In this document: piece after piece, positions 13,562-23,106 of the stretch | Position numbering within the stretch: position 1 is the stretch's first letter | Layout: every line of letters begins with the position of its first letter | Origin: Phymorhynchus buccinoides | Taxonomy: Eukaryota; Mollusca; Gastropoda; Neogastropoda; Raphitomidae | NCBI GenBank assembly: GCA_017654935.2 | Contig: CM065695.1 | Location: forward strand, 38,130,169-38,194,168 | Length of the DNA: 64,000 bases | Direction: 5' to 3' | The notes under the pieces: model-generated | Told to the model about the DNA's origin: nothing | Seen by the model: the letters and a program-made list of their open reading frames with translations, nothing else | Database searches by the model: none | Position numbers and translations under genes: made by a program

Positions 13562-16500
13562 CGTGTGCCCATGCACTCAGCACACGTTAATCCCAGTGGC
13601 AATGAAAAAGTTGTCATTTGGTTAAAATTTACCCACCCACCCCCTTTCCTTCCTCAGCAGTCACACAAAAATCGCATGCACGCGCTCTCCAGGTGGGAGC
13701 AACCCGAATTTCACAGAGACGCCTCCGTGACTATAAGGAACCTAATACCTAATACAACCACTCATGCTGCTCCGTGTGGCGTTGGCACACTGCAGGGAAG
13801 GCATAAAAATTCCCACAGGACACCCAATTTTGGCCCTTTTCAATAAGTTCTCTTAACTCATTCTGGACGAATTTCGAGTATACTCAAAACAGGAGAATGC
13901 CAGTCAGGGCCTTATTCCGAGTATTCTTCTCGGAACAGCGATTTTTGAGTCTTAACGTGTCTAAATCCATGTTTTTTCAGTCCAAACCACGTTTTTCGAA
14001 TTACTTCTATTAATCACTGTTCCAGCTTTCGTTTCACATATGTTTGGCACTTCTATCTCAATTTTTAATGTTAAAAATGTAAAAACAAAAAGAGACAAGC
14101 CTCAGAAAATACTCCAACAATATTATTATTATGTTTTCATGAACAATGATAAGGAGAGTAATAGTACCGATTTTTTAGAATGCAAGTAACCACAATTGCA
14201 AAGCGAAAAATAAATTTGGATCAACCAGTAATGCTGTCAAAACTGAATCATTTGCCAGTGTCAGTTTTGTTGTGCTTCTTATTTATATTTTTTTCTAGGC
14301 AGCCCCAGGCCAGTAATGAAGTTTGTGTAAGGCAGTGAAGGGGTTAAAACATCTGGAGACTACAGTGACTTTCTTTTTGTACTGCGGTGTAGATTTATCT
14401 TTTATCTTTTTAATGATATGAAATTCTAGAACCAACTCGTTATTTTGTGTATAACTCAATGAGTTGAAAATAGCTACATCACTGTTCGTTGTCACAGAAA
14501 TTCCACGCCTTACAGGCAAACCTCGTCACTGAAAAAAGTAGGTGGGGTCAGTTGATCTTGTGCACAATTTAACCAACAAAATTTACTGTTACCGACTTGG
14601 TTAATGTGTCAGGCGACGTAGGAGGGGTCAGATTTATACTCTAACACCATTGGTTTAGAATTCTACCCGTAAAATAGGCCACAGTTACTTTTAGAGAAAA
14701 AAACTCGCGAGTATGATTGCGGCGCGTTCTCAGGGAAGTTTTGCTTGTCGATATCATTCTCGCTACGGGTCGGCAACGATCAACTCTACGGTCGCGTCTA
14801 TGCTCGCGATGTGCTGTGAAAAAGTTAAACTCTGCTGCAAGTGAGAATTTGCTTCTTTTTAGTGACGCATTGGTCTGAGACCCAATGCGTCAGACGGGAG
14901 TTTTGAGCTTGAAAGTTAATAGTGATTGAAGAATGAAAGAAACGGAGTGACGGAGTTTGCTCACTTGAGGGAATGTGCCCAGTTGAGTGATTTTTTTAAT
15001 TTAGGTATTAGGTACTTTATATATAGTCACAGAGGCGTCTCTGTGAAATTCGGGTTTCTCCCACCTGGAGAGCGCGTCGCAGCCAGAGGCGCGCCACCAA
15101 ATGTATTTTTGGCATGCGATTTTTGTGTTGATAAGGAAGGAGGGGGGCGGGGGGGTAAATTTTGACCAAATGACAACTTTTTCGTTGCCACTGGGATTAA
15201 CGTGTGCCAAGTGTATGGGCACACGGGACCTCAGTTTATCGTCTCATGCGAAAGACTCCATGTTCAACCGTAAGGCCTAGTGCAAAGTGAGAGGAAAAAT
15301 CCCCTGTACCCAGGTTCGAACTCGGGTTTACTTGATACAAGGCGAACACGTTACCTCTGTGCCACTCTACACCTTTTAACAATTTCCCAGCTTAAAAGGG
15401 TTTTTTCGTTGCTGTGATCAGTGTCTGTTGACCTTTTGACTGTTTGAAGAAAGGCTGTCATGTATTATAAGATTGCTTTACTCACTACCCATGGCTTGTT
15501 TTGTGGAGTTGTGTCATTTCCCGAGTTTTTCATGCAAATAAGGAAGTTGATCACGTTCATGATGATGATAGTGACAAGGATATTGATGATGATAATAATG
15601 ATGGTGATGATGATGATGATGATGAAGACAACTACAGTGACAATGACGGCAACGATTATGCAGATGGTGATGATTCTAGGTGGCGGAATGATGATGATGA
15701 TAATGGCGACAACAACAATGATGATGACAATGACACTGGCGATTATTACAATGTGATGTGGGTTTGCAGTTAGCGGACTGTGGAGGCATGCCAATGGAAG
15801 AGCAGCCTGGTAAAGTGTGTGATGATGATATTGATGACAATGACGATGATAATGATAATAATGATGATCATAATGTTGATGATGGTGATGGTTTGCAGTT
15901 AGCGGACTGTGGGGGCATGCCGCTGGAAGAGCAGCCTGGCAAAGTGTGTGAGGCCTTCAGACTGTTCCTGCAAGGAATGGGATACGGTCAGTTATTGCTT
16001 CTTCGCTATCACCCTTCACTTGTTGTTCCTATATAATATATTGTTGGCACTACTTCTAACTACTAATGCAACAGATTATGATGATAGGAATTTGTATAGT
16101 ACCGTATTTTATCGGACCACAAGGCGCACCTTTGTATAAGGCGCACCCCCCAAATTTTACCCAAATTTCAGATTTTGTTACTATATTTTCTTACTTTTTC
16201 ATCAGTCACATTGTAAGGCGCAGGGGTCTGAATCTTGGAAAAAAAGTATCGCCTTATAGTCCGAAAAATACGGTGCACATTCTTAACACGCATTAGCTAG
16301 ACATGAGTGAAAGTGGTTGAGGAATGCTCCTGAAATCAGCAATGAAAAAGCTGACAGGAAGAGATTTCAGGAATGGCCATCTTTTATCAGGAACAATGGT
16401 CTTACAAAATAAGAAATGTTGTCTGCTTGCGTTGATGGCAGACAGAAGTATGGTGATAGACATGCAATACTGACTCCTGTTCTCCAAAACACAAACCTAT

Positions 16501-17594
16501 TTATGCAGTCACCACTTCAGGAATGGAGATACTTTGCTCAGGAATGGGAGGATTCAAAGAAAATTTAAATGTGTCATTTCTGGAGCCAGATAATTGTTTG
16601 CTTTCACCTAGATGCAAAGAAATAAAATGCCCCTACTGTTTCCTTCAGTTCAGACTTCAACGATTATCAAAGCTATGGACATAACTAGCAGACATCATCC
16701 TCTGACAGTTTGTTGTTGTCATACCCTGGCTTAAAGACTCCAGGGATCATCCCAACAGCCGAAGCACCTGAACACCATGGTACAAATGCACCAGCTAGGG
16801 ATGAGAACATTACGTATGCGACCGTTTTTGATTGCCTCGCAACGTGGGCAGCCACACTCCGACTTCGGAGAAATGCTCTGACAGTGACACTGCATCTCAT
16901 TCAACACACAATCCTAAATTACAGTGTAGTGCCATGGCTCCAAATCGTCCCGCAAAGCAAGGGACTCCTTCACTTACAGTATAGAGAGTCCTAGAGGTGG
17001 GTTAGAGGGTCCCCGTGGCATTGCAAATGCTAAAAAAAAAAAAAATTTTAGTGCATCCCTGGGACCCCCTGCACATTCTTTTAGAGAGTCCTTTAGAATT
17101 TTAGTGCTTCATAGACCCCCAAATGGGGGTCCCTGGGAGCCCTGAATTGTTAATGATTATGAATTCGCGGAGGATGGTTCCTCGATCTCCATGGCTTTTC
17201 TACCGGAATTCCGTGCGAAAAATCAATCGGCTCAGCAAGCTTCTCCGTTGGTTGTCATCGAAAGTCTCTCTAACATCCTCGCTCCGGACGATGAGTATGT
17301 CTTTCTACCTCCAGATACAGACAATATTATTTCATTTTATGCTCACTATCATTCTTTCATATAGAATGGACTGTTTTAAGTAAGAACCAAGAAGTACCGG
17401 AAGGTGATTGTGCGGTAAATGGTAGTTCACCCAATCCGTGTTTGTGTGGAGTCTACTCGGCTGTAAAAGAAGTGCTGACTTTGTGTCCCGTGTGTGCAGT
17501 GCCCTCTCTGACGCAGAAGAAAAGCGCGGCAGGGGCAGTGCACTCTCAGCTGCAGCACGACCTGGAAACCAGGACCACGCCCGCTGTCTGCTAG
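4195..17594 (+). CDS. NDRG: NDRG family protein (5' exons outside window)
   Basis: Nine exons join in phase: 4195-4257, 5565-5625, 7384-7470, 8917-8994, 10535-10635, 11963-12028, 13081-13180, 15899-15986 and 17500-17594 (stop TAG). They give the last 245 residues of an N-myc downstream-regulated protein. Recognisable blocks in order are YPTMDQ, the glycine-rich elbow GFGVGAGANVLARY, LVLVNP, SGQMTTFTEEYLLWHWFGK, LMLVGDDSPH, LADCGGMP and QPGKVCEAF..QGMGY. NDRG proteins have an alpha/beta-hydrolase fold but are generally considered non-catalytic; they act in stress, differentiation and trafficking pathways in the cytoplasm. The elbow here carries glycine where a hydrolase would have its nucleophile, as in the family. 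The C-terminal tail after QGMGY is short and lacks the phospho-decapeptide repeats of vertebrate NDRG1. All introns are GT-AG. One intron holds a tandem array of exon copies and another a partial exon duplicate. Which vertebrate paralogue is closest was not decided. Confidence 0.95.
4920..5444 (+). mobile_element. Possible TIR element with a short basic ORF
   Basis: AGTCCGCAGAGCTGTTTACC near 4927 is imperfectly inverted near 5385-5435 (GTAAACAGGTCTTGAGTCCG). Inside, an ATG at 5142 opens MASKRPRGESSRSNDPKSDG and stays open for 48 codons. The basic start resembles the opening of some transposases or nuclear proteins. No match was recognised. Confidence 0.35.
5565..5625 (+). CDS. NDRG: NDRG exon b (nucleophile-elbow region)
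   Basis: The exon is flanked by a TTTTTTCCAG acceptor and a GTACGC donor. It encodes LKTIIGFGVGAGANVLARYE, the glycine-rich turn typical of NDRG proteins, and ends on a codon boundary. Confidence 0.95.
5934..6243 (+). mobile_element. SINE-C (AAC-tailed) with 12-bp target duplication
   Basis: The 310-bp element is flanked by AGTGACATGGGT at 5922-5933 and 6244-6255 and ends in an AAC-rich tail. It sits inside the outer MITE. Other copies are at 16713-16872, 33325-33640 and 38622-38757. No clear pol III boxes were seen, so the SINE label rests on tail and target duplication. Confidence 0.75.
6257..6502 (+). mobile_element. TTAA MITE inserted in its own family member
   Basis: The element runs from TTAACCCTTTCGCCGCCAGC to GGCGGTGAAAGGGTTAA. 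The outer copy resumes immediately with ACCATTGTGG after the duplicated TTAA, so the target was the TTAA inside the outer element. Confidence 0.88.
7384..7470 (+). CDS. NDRG: NDRG exon c
   Basis: The exon encodes 29 residues in phase 0 and includes DSLVLVNPCASQAGWIEWGY, matching the LVLINxNPxAxGWMDW block of the family. The acceptor is TTTTCAG and the donor GTACGG. Confidence 0.95.
7541..7793 (-). mobile_element. SINE-A, 5'-truncated
   Basis: This copy has the central and 3' parts of the tRNA-derived family, with the tail ACCTAAT in reverse orientation. The tRNA-like head is missing. Confidence 0.85.
8133..8376 (+). mobile_element. TTAA MITE (CCCTTTC family)
   Basis: TTAACCCTTTCGCCGCCAGC at the left and GGCGTTGAAAGGGTTAA at the right bound a 244-bp copy of the same family as at 6257. 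Confidence 0.88.
8917..8994 (+). CDS. NDRG: NDRG exon d
   Basis: The exon has 26 codons in phase 0 and encodes MNAWYLFSGQM then TTFTEEYLLWHWFGK, a highly conserved helical block of the NDRG cap region. It lies between a CCCTGTGCAG acceptor and a GTCAGA donor. Confidence 0.95.
9062..9429 (+). mobile_element. SINE-A, full length
   Basis: The copy begins with a tRNA-like head: A box TGGTATCGCGTTCGC context after GGCACAGTGG, and B box GTTCGAACC. A conserved body (CATGCACTTAGCATACGTTA, GAGCAACCCGAATTTCACAG) follows, and it ends in ACCTAAT repeats. It lies in an NDRG intron. Confidence 0.9.
9615..9988. mobile_element. Decayed nested CCCTT-terminus MITEs
   Basis: ACCCCTTCACTGCC at 9615 and GGCAGTGAAGGGG near 9975 form imperfect inverted termini. 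A reversed, incomplete copy of the CCCTTTC family starts at TTAA 9671 inside them. Confidence 0.55.
10535..10635 (+). CDS. NDRG: NDRG exon e (source of a tandem array)
   Basis: The exon encodes KTRWQNHDLITVYQEYVKS followed by ISAQNLALLIQSYM and two bases of a Lys codon. The donor is GTAAGT. The last 59 bases and the start of the intron are amplified seven times directly downstream, described separately. Confidence 0.94.
10577..11265 (+). repeat. Tandem array of partial NDRG exon e copies
   Basis: The 3' part of exon e, starting GAATACGTCAAG, plus about 38 bases of intron is repeated head to tail. Units start at 10577 (the real exon), 10674, 10771, 10868, 10963, 11058, 11148 and 11239, with periods of 97, 97, 97, 95, 95, 90 and 91. 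The last unit is truncated. The six downstream copies long enough to include it keep AACGCC where the real exon has AGTGCC, giving Asn for Ser. Most copies keep an acceptor-like TATAGACAG and a GTGAGT donor. The unit at 11058 has lost its donor, and the unit at 11148 lacks four bases of coding sequence. Each pseudo-exon would be 59 bases, so including one would shift the frame. Confidence 0.9.
11266..11450 (+). repeat. LINE-like 3' end remnant with ATT tail
   Basis: The sequence AGCGCATTGAGTTGCTTAGC followed by a GCGCTATATAAG motif and an ATT trinucleotide run resembles the 3' ends of CR1/L2-type non-LTR elements and the SINEs that use them. No coding sequence remains. It sits directly after the exon array inside the NDRG intron. 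Confidence 0.4.
11750..11909 (+). mobile_element. TA-flanked MITE (CAGTGGAACCTCCC family)
   Basis: The termini CAGTGGAACCTCCCTTATAA and its reverse complement are flanked by TA on both sides, as in mariner/Tc1-type elements. It contains no coding sequence. Other copies are at 33139-33319 and 36667-36842. Confidence 0.88.
11963..12028 (+). CDS. NDRG: NDRG exon f
   Basis: The exon encodes RSDLGIVREMDPM then RKVSARTI, completing the split Lys codon at its start and leaving two bases of an Arg codon at its end. The acceptor is GTGTTTCAG and the donor GTCAGT. It matches the RRDLEIERP region of NDRG proteins. Confidence 0.92.
12725..13038 (-). mobile_element. SINE-B (GAA-tailed) with 11-bp target duplication
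   Basis: The element reads on the minus strand from TGTGGGGATACCG to a (GAA)n tail. It is flanked by TCGGAGAGTGT at 12714-12724 and 13039-13049. About ten copies occur in the window: 1951-2230, 21149-21456, 34704-34878, 35026-35352, 47604-47905, 49876-50166, 50885-51578, 52928-53048 and 61447-61763. Confidence 0.85.
13081..13180 (+). CDS. NDRG: NDRG exon g
   Basis: The exon encodes CRTLMLVGDDSPH then IDQTVDMNGRMLPEETDFMK. LMLVGDDSPH corresponds to the conserved strand and acidic position LLVVGDxSP of the family. It ends in phase 0 with a GTATCC donor. Confidence 0.94.
13413..13755 (+). mobile_element. SINE-A, near full length
   Basis: The tRNA-like head with GTTCGAACC and the ACCTAAT tail are present. 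A short central deletion removes the GGTGGCGCGCC segment. Confidence 0.88.
15001..15374 (-). mobile_element. SINE-A, full length
   Basis: The copy reads on the minus strand from GGTGTAGAGTGGCACAGAGG to the AATACCTAA tail. It lies in the NDRG intron before the duplicated exon. Confidence 0.9.
15557..15892 (+). repeat. GATG/GACAATGAC-rich low-complexity tract
   Basis: A degenerate (GAT)n and (GACAAT)n run spans both sides of the partial exon duplicate. Its repeated structure offers a simple substrate for the unequal exchange that duplicated the exon start. Confidence 0.85.
15770..15821 (+). pseudogene. Partial duplicate of NDRG exon h
   Basis: Following an intact TTTGCAG acceptor the sequence reads LADCGGMPMEEQPGKVC, then runs into GATGATGAT low-complexity sequence instead of EAFRLF. 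The true exon starts 129 bases downstream. The copy differs by a few bases (Met for Leu after GGMP). It keeps no normal donor, although a cryptic GGTAAAG follows QP. It is most likely a decoy from a local duplication through the GATGA repeat. Confidence 0.8.
15899..15986 (+). CDS. NDRG: NDRG exon h
   Basis: The exon encodes LADCGGMPLEEQPGKVCEAF then RLFLQGMGY and leaves one base of the next codon. It matches MADCGG..QP.KL.EAF.YF.QGMGY, the last conserved block of NDRG proteins. The donor is GTCAGT. Confidence 0.95.
16102..16273 (+). mobile_element. TA-flanked MITE (CCGTATTTT family)
   Basis: CCGTATTTTATCGGACC and the inverted GTCCGAAAAATACGG bound this copy. A second copy is at 40810-40981, with degenerate relatives near 4786-4960 and 8535-8760. 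Confidence 0.85.
16713..16872 (-). mobile_element. SINE-C fragment (AAC-tailed)
   Basis: The 3' half of the family in minus orientation begins with the tail complement TTGTTGTTG and includes CAGGGATCATCCCAACAGCC. Confidence 0.8.
17500..17594 (+). CDS. NDRG: NDRG terminal exon with stop
   Basis: After a GTGTGTGCAG acceptor the exon completes a Val codon and encodes a short polar tail, PSLTQKKSAAGAVHSQLQHD then LETRTTPAVC, ending in TAG. The tail is lineage-specific and much shorter than the NDRG1 tail. Phase and position after QGMGY support it. Confidence 0.85.
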
Positions 17595-17719
17595 AACCGT
17601 GCGACCGGTCGACGAAAACACCAGCTTCACCACCACCACAACCCATCAGACCTGTTTACTCTACTCTTTTCGAGTAGTATTCTACTCAATTTGGACCTCT
17701 ACTACTCTTCAAAACTGAA

Positions 17720-17725
17720 AATAAA
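17720..17725 (+). terminator. Candidate polyadenylation signal of NDRG
   Basis: AATAAA lies 126 bases after the NDRG stop codon. It is the first canonical hexamer downstream; use is inferred, not shown. Confidence 0.45.
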
Positions 17726-18949
17726 GCTCTTTAATTCTTGATTACTACTCATTTTCAGTTAGCATTATTTGATGGTTTAATGAATAAAACTACACATTTT
17801 GCACCAAAACTACTCATTTCAGCTATCCAGACTCCGTGTAGTGGGTAAACAGGTCTGCATATTAGAACCACCTGCATTTGGACTACTTTCAAGATTGTCT
17901 TGTCTTGTTGGACGATTCTCAGCTGATCAGATTTTTCCTAATGGAATAAATGATAAAAATCATAAGTTTTTTTAAAGGAGAACAGTGTGCAAAGGGATTT
18001 TAAATATGGACGAAAACACCATGTTCCCCCCCCACACACACACACTTTTTAGTTAACTGACTGATCAGATTGCTTTAGAGATTGGATTGGAAATTGGGAG
18101 TCTGTGGGGCTGCCATTCACATGACTTGGAAGCTTAAGAAACTCGTAACTGATCTGGTTTTTGTTCCCGGTTTTTTTTGATTTAAAAAATCTACTGACTT
18201 GAGCTTCTCCATTTATTGATCAAGATACAGGTTGTGGAAACTCAGTTCATAAGATTTTGTTTTCTAGAGGTGGAAAAAACAGGGTTTTTTCAAAAGAGAA
18301 ACAAAATAATAATCTTTGTTAACTGACAGACAAGATCAGTTCAGAGACCAACTAGAAAACTCAGCTGATCTTTTTTTTTGTCCTATGAACTTCTCAATCA
18401 GCCATAAAATCACTATAATGTTAGTCGCTTTTTTTTAATAATTTGAATGATATCCTATTTTTGTCATTTGACTTTTCTTTTCATTATTAGAATATTTTTT
18501 TTCTGTTGGTTTTTCATTCCATCTGGTTGAATGTGTTTTGAGATTTGTTTGGATTTTTACAATGATTGGACTGTTAAGGAAACGTGCTGAATGTTTTATG
18601 TTTGTTGTGATTAATTTCACTATGTGTGTCTTTTTTTTCATACTTTAAAATCCGATTCTTGTCAGTCTTAAAATTGACATTGTGTGAACACATTGTGTCT
18701 GGGGGTCACAATGTTGTTTAATATTTTTTGTATTTGTATTTCTTCATTGTTTCTGTTGTGTGTTGTTGTTTAAAGTTTGTTTGTTTGTGGGTGAATTCCA
18801 ATGTGTGAGGGTATAAATGTATGAGTGAAACAATGTTTTGTCAAAATTAGAAAGATGGAAAATGAGAAGCAGTATATCTATAGGTAACTAAAAACACCAC
18901 TTTGAGATTTTATCAATAATTTCATATAACGTGCTAGCAACAAAGGCAA

Positions 18950-19398
18950 AAAAAAGGATGGCGCGCCTCTGGCTGCGACGCGCTCTCCAGGTGGGAGCAA
19001 CCCAAATTTAACAGAGACGCCTCTGTGACTATGAAGTAAATATATAATAAGGTGTAGAGTGGCACAGAGATAACGCGTTCGCCTCATGTACAATAAACCC
19101 CGAGTCCAAACCTGGGTACCGGGTATTTTTCCTCACTCTGCACTAGGCCTTATGGTCTTTCGGATAAGACTATAAACTGAGGTCCCGTGTGCCCATGCAC
19201 TTAGCATATGTTAAACCCAGTGGCAACGAAAAAGTTGTCATTTGGTCAAAATGTACCATCCCCCACCCTTCCTCAGTCACATGAAGCAAGTAAAAATAAA
19301 ATGGGTGGCAAGCCTCTGGCTGCAACATGCTCTCCAGGTGGGAGCAACCCGAATTTTACAGAAACGCCTCTGTGACTATGGAGTAACAAATACCAAAT
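18950..19398 (+). mobile_element. Two SINE-A copies in tandem
   Basis: A 3' fragment (18950-19048) ending in the tail is followed directly by a full copy (19051-19398) with its tRNA-like head. The B box of the full copy is altered to GTCCAAACC. Confidence 0.85.
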
Positions 19399-19553
19399 AG
19401 AAATGCCAGCACTGTAATGTTTGTAGATATTTTGATCATTTTCGAGCATATTTTCATGAAACTATTTTGCAAGTGCAAATCTCAAGTTCAACTGATGGTT
19501 GGGAAAAAAATATACTTTTTGTGTACATGTTTTTGTGTTCATTATCATGTTAA

Positions 19554-19554
<1 letters not shown>

Positions 19555-19634
<80 letters not shown>

Positions 19635-19635
19635 T
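19555..19635 (+). repeat. (TC)n microsatellite
   Basis: About 80 bases of CT dinucleotides with rare GT interruptions. Similar tracts occur at 1-30, 22155-22179, 48656-48684, 55690-55736 and 57089-57149. Confidence 0.95.
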
Positions 19636-19979
19636 TTACCAGGTATTGAATTTGTATAAATTTTTGTGTGCATTATTTATTTTTATGGAAAATGTTTATG
19701 TTGTACATTCATTCTTAAAACTCTAAATGTTGGTGGACCTTTTGAATACCTGAATTTTTTTATGTATTTAAGTACATCCTTATGTAATCTAGAGATCTGT
19801 TTGGTGTTTGTTGTATATTTCTTTGAAGCAGTCGGCTCTGCAATGATTCAATAACAATGTACAGCAGCATTGGGTTTTCATGAAAACGCACAGAAATGTA
19901 TCCGAGTTATGGTGCAAAATCACTTGTAACCACAGTCCCCCCCCTCCACCCCCTGTACCAGAACAAAAAAAACCATCAG

Positions 19980-20147
19980 TTAACCTCTTCAGTACTGATG
20001 ACATATATATACGTCCTCTATAGTGCTTCAGTACTTGCCACCGACGTATATATACGTCGCTGCTAAGTTGCGATATTGCCGCGTTCTAAAAACGCGCGGC
20101 AAATTGGCGGCACATGCGCAAGTAGTAGGCGGCAGCAAAGGGGTTAA
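19980..20147 (+). mobile_element. TTAA MITE (CTCTTCAG family)
   Basis: TTAACCTCTTCAG at the left and GCAAAGGGGTTAA at the right bound it. Inside are two inverted ATATATACGTC motifs. A reversed copy is at 41228-41399. Confidence 0.7.
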
Positions 20148-20322
20148 CTGATATAAAAACCGACTTTCTAAACACTTGTTCTTTTTGACGATGTCTTCCA
20201 TTTTCAAAGAATAGGGTGAGATTAGGCAGTTCATACTAATCCTGTGTGTCAAAAGTCTTTTATGTCATAAAAAGTAAAATGTGGGATTGTTGTCCTCTAG
20301 TCAAGTGCAAGTGCTCATATTT

Positions 20323-20642
20323 TTAACTCGCTCAGGACTGGCTGAATTATTTCCCCTTGTTATGTGGGGACTGGGCATTTGACTAGATTCGTAAAACAAT
20401 CACCAAAAACAAGTTATGAAGAGTTAGGCATCAATATTTTCAGAAAAGATTAGCAACACCATGCACTAAATGATCGTAAAATTAATATTAGATTCCATAC
20501 CTTCGTCGTTTGTCTCCTATTGACGAAAACAGCTAACACATAGAAAGAAGGAAAACTCTTATGAGCCGGAGCCGGGCCATTCGTCCTAAACGGTTGTGCG
20601 AGCCATGAGCCGAATCCGGCTCATTCGTCCCGAGTGATTTAA
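20323..20642 (+). mobile_element. TTAA-flanked MITE (ACTCGCTCAGGAC type)
   Basis: The termini TTAACTCGCTCAGGAC and GTCCCGAGTGATTTAA are imperfect inverted repeats with TTAA ends. No coding sequence is present. Confidence 0.6.
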
Positions 20643-23106
20643 GGTTTAGAAGGTACTGTAGGGGAACTCCAAGTGTTGCAGTTCACATCTTTTCACCACA
20701 AAGTTAGCATGTGAAATTAGGATAGCTGTGATTTTTTTTATTTTTCGGGGGGGGGGGGGGGTAATAATAATTCTGTTTCCAAGATTACTGTACGATATAC
20801 TTGACCATGATATGCGTCATATCTGTTATGTTCTTATCTATTCCACTGCGTTCAATGATTGTCTGTTCTTTTGAAAGCTTTAATAGGATACTGGTACATG
20901 TATTGCACAAAAGCTCAGTTTGCAAGTCTCTCTGAAAAGACTGAGAATGAAAGCAAAATGTAATGTACACTCTTAGGAAATCATTCCCTGTGTAAAAATC
21001 CCTGTGGCAAAAAAAATAATCCTTGAGCATTATTATTTTCTGTGCATATCCTTTTTTGTTGTTCAAGATTTTCTGTTATTTCCTTTGGTTTACATATCCT
21101 GTTTGTTTTTTGTTGTTATTGTAATTTTCTTTTGTTTTAGGTTTGTTTTCTTCTTCTTCATCGTCAGTTGCTCAGATAATTTCCTGTCAAACGAGCGTAG
21201 ATGCATCATGCTGTCGTTAAGCACCTAATTAACAAATAGGCCCAGCATGTCAATCTTGGGCTGGAGAAAATGTAAGAATGTTTTGGAAAAAGATAGGAGA
21301 ATGGACCAGTAAGGGCAGAAAGATAGTAGAAGACAGTAAGCAAAGGGAAAAGGCAGAGTCAAAGCGATTGACAGATTAAAGGAAGGTACAAGCACAGAAC
21401 TTCCACAAGGTAGGGGAACCGTTTGTACAAAAAGATCCCCCGGTATCCCCATGGGAGGGGGGATGGTTGTCTTTATCTTTGTCTGTTTCCATAATTGTTC
21501 TTTCTTATTGATTTTTTGTTTTTAGTTTGTTTGTATCTTGTTCTCGGCAGATAATCTATAAACAAATTGTCTTATTTGTTTTGTTGTCAAAAAGTTTTCA
21601 ATTTTACTGTGACAGCTTCTTCTTTTTTTCCAGATTCCGTTTCAAATTTAGAGAATGGTTATATGTGAATGTTCTACATGAAACCCTGTGCCTTTCTGAA
21701 TTGGGTATGTTTTAGCGGTAGGTGTTATACCTCTAAGGCCATGCCATTCCTCATTGTGATGTTGGACTCTGTGTTACCTTATTGTATTAGCTTTCCAGAC
21801 AAATTCTGTGTTTATTTAGTTGGTTTTGAAGAAAATGGTGAATGTTTAAACATTTTTGCTATTGTGATGTTAAATGTTTTCATTACTCAATAAGAGTCGG
21901 ATGTTGATTGGGTGACTTTTTGTCTCTTTTGTCCTGTACAGAAAAGATGATATAATAATATGAAAGCATATTTCTCATCAGTCGTTATGTGACTGTAGTT
22001 TTGTTCTTTTTGTTGTTGCTTAGTATGTTTTTAATCAATTGATTTTCTTTCACAGCTTCATATTGTAACATACAAATATGGCAACAAGCTGAAGGGCTTA
22101 CATACAGATAAGGCTATACATGCTCACACACACATTCAGATAAATCTCTTTTGGTCTCTCTCTCTCTCTCTCTCTCTCTGTTTTTTTTAAATTTTTATTT
22201 CTTTCATCTCTTGGTCAGTATGGTTGGATATCCATTGTCGCCATTTTACTTTTTCAAGCAATGACATAAGAGGGGCCCAGTCACCATCTTGGGATAAACA
22301 TGGCATCACATCCAACGAGTTCACTGGTTAGATTTATCCCAAGATGGCGTCTGTTTATGACGACAGTTGGTATGCAGCCATTTGCATTCTTCTACATAAA
22401 TATGCAACCTTTTCTTTTCCACAAACCAATACTTACAACTCTTGGTGGCGGTACCATAGCCGATGAGGTTTAACCGAGGCGTGGTTACTGCTACACATAT
22501 CTGTATTGTTAAAAAATCGGGACTTTACTGGTGTTGCACTGCCTCCAGGCATTGCCTCCAATATTGTTCCCACCATCTTTGTATTTGCAAATGCCCCACG
22601 TGGTCGAAAGACCGCAGAGGGCGTAAAATCCTATTTCGTCGTTCCACAAACCAGTATAAAATTTAGATCGTTTCGGTTTACATTCTGTGCAAGCTTTTGT
22701 TTGCTACTATTGTTGCTTGCTGTTGTTTTTGTTGTTGTTTTTTCACATCATTTTTTTAGTAGCTTGTCTTTTGATCTTGAAAATGTGTTCCCAAACTACA
22801 GGTATTGACTGTAAATACTACGGATAGATGGCATATTACTTTTGTAGCAAATATTGGTGTATAATAAACCTATTTTATAAATTGAATGTATATGTGTGTG
22901 TGTATGTGGAACATCACATTGCCCCTTTACACCTCGTGTGCAAGAAATTCAAAACAAAATACAAAGTTTATCAAATATTTCTTTGTGTGGTTGATTTGTT
23001 TTACATCACCAAACACTCTTGATACAATCAAAAACAAAAAGTCAAATATAAGACTTCAAAACTGAACAATTCAAATATACATGTGTGTGCACAGTGTATA
23101 ATATAT

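Noticed and set aside
15460..15794. Met/Ile- and Asp-rich frames
   Set aside because: They come from the GATGAT repeat next to NDRG exon h.
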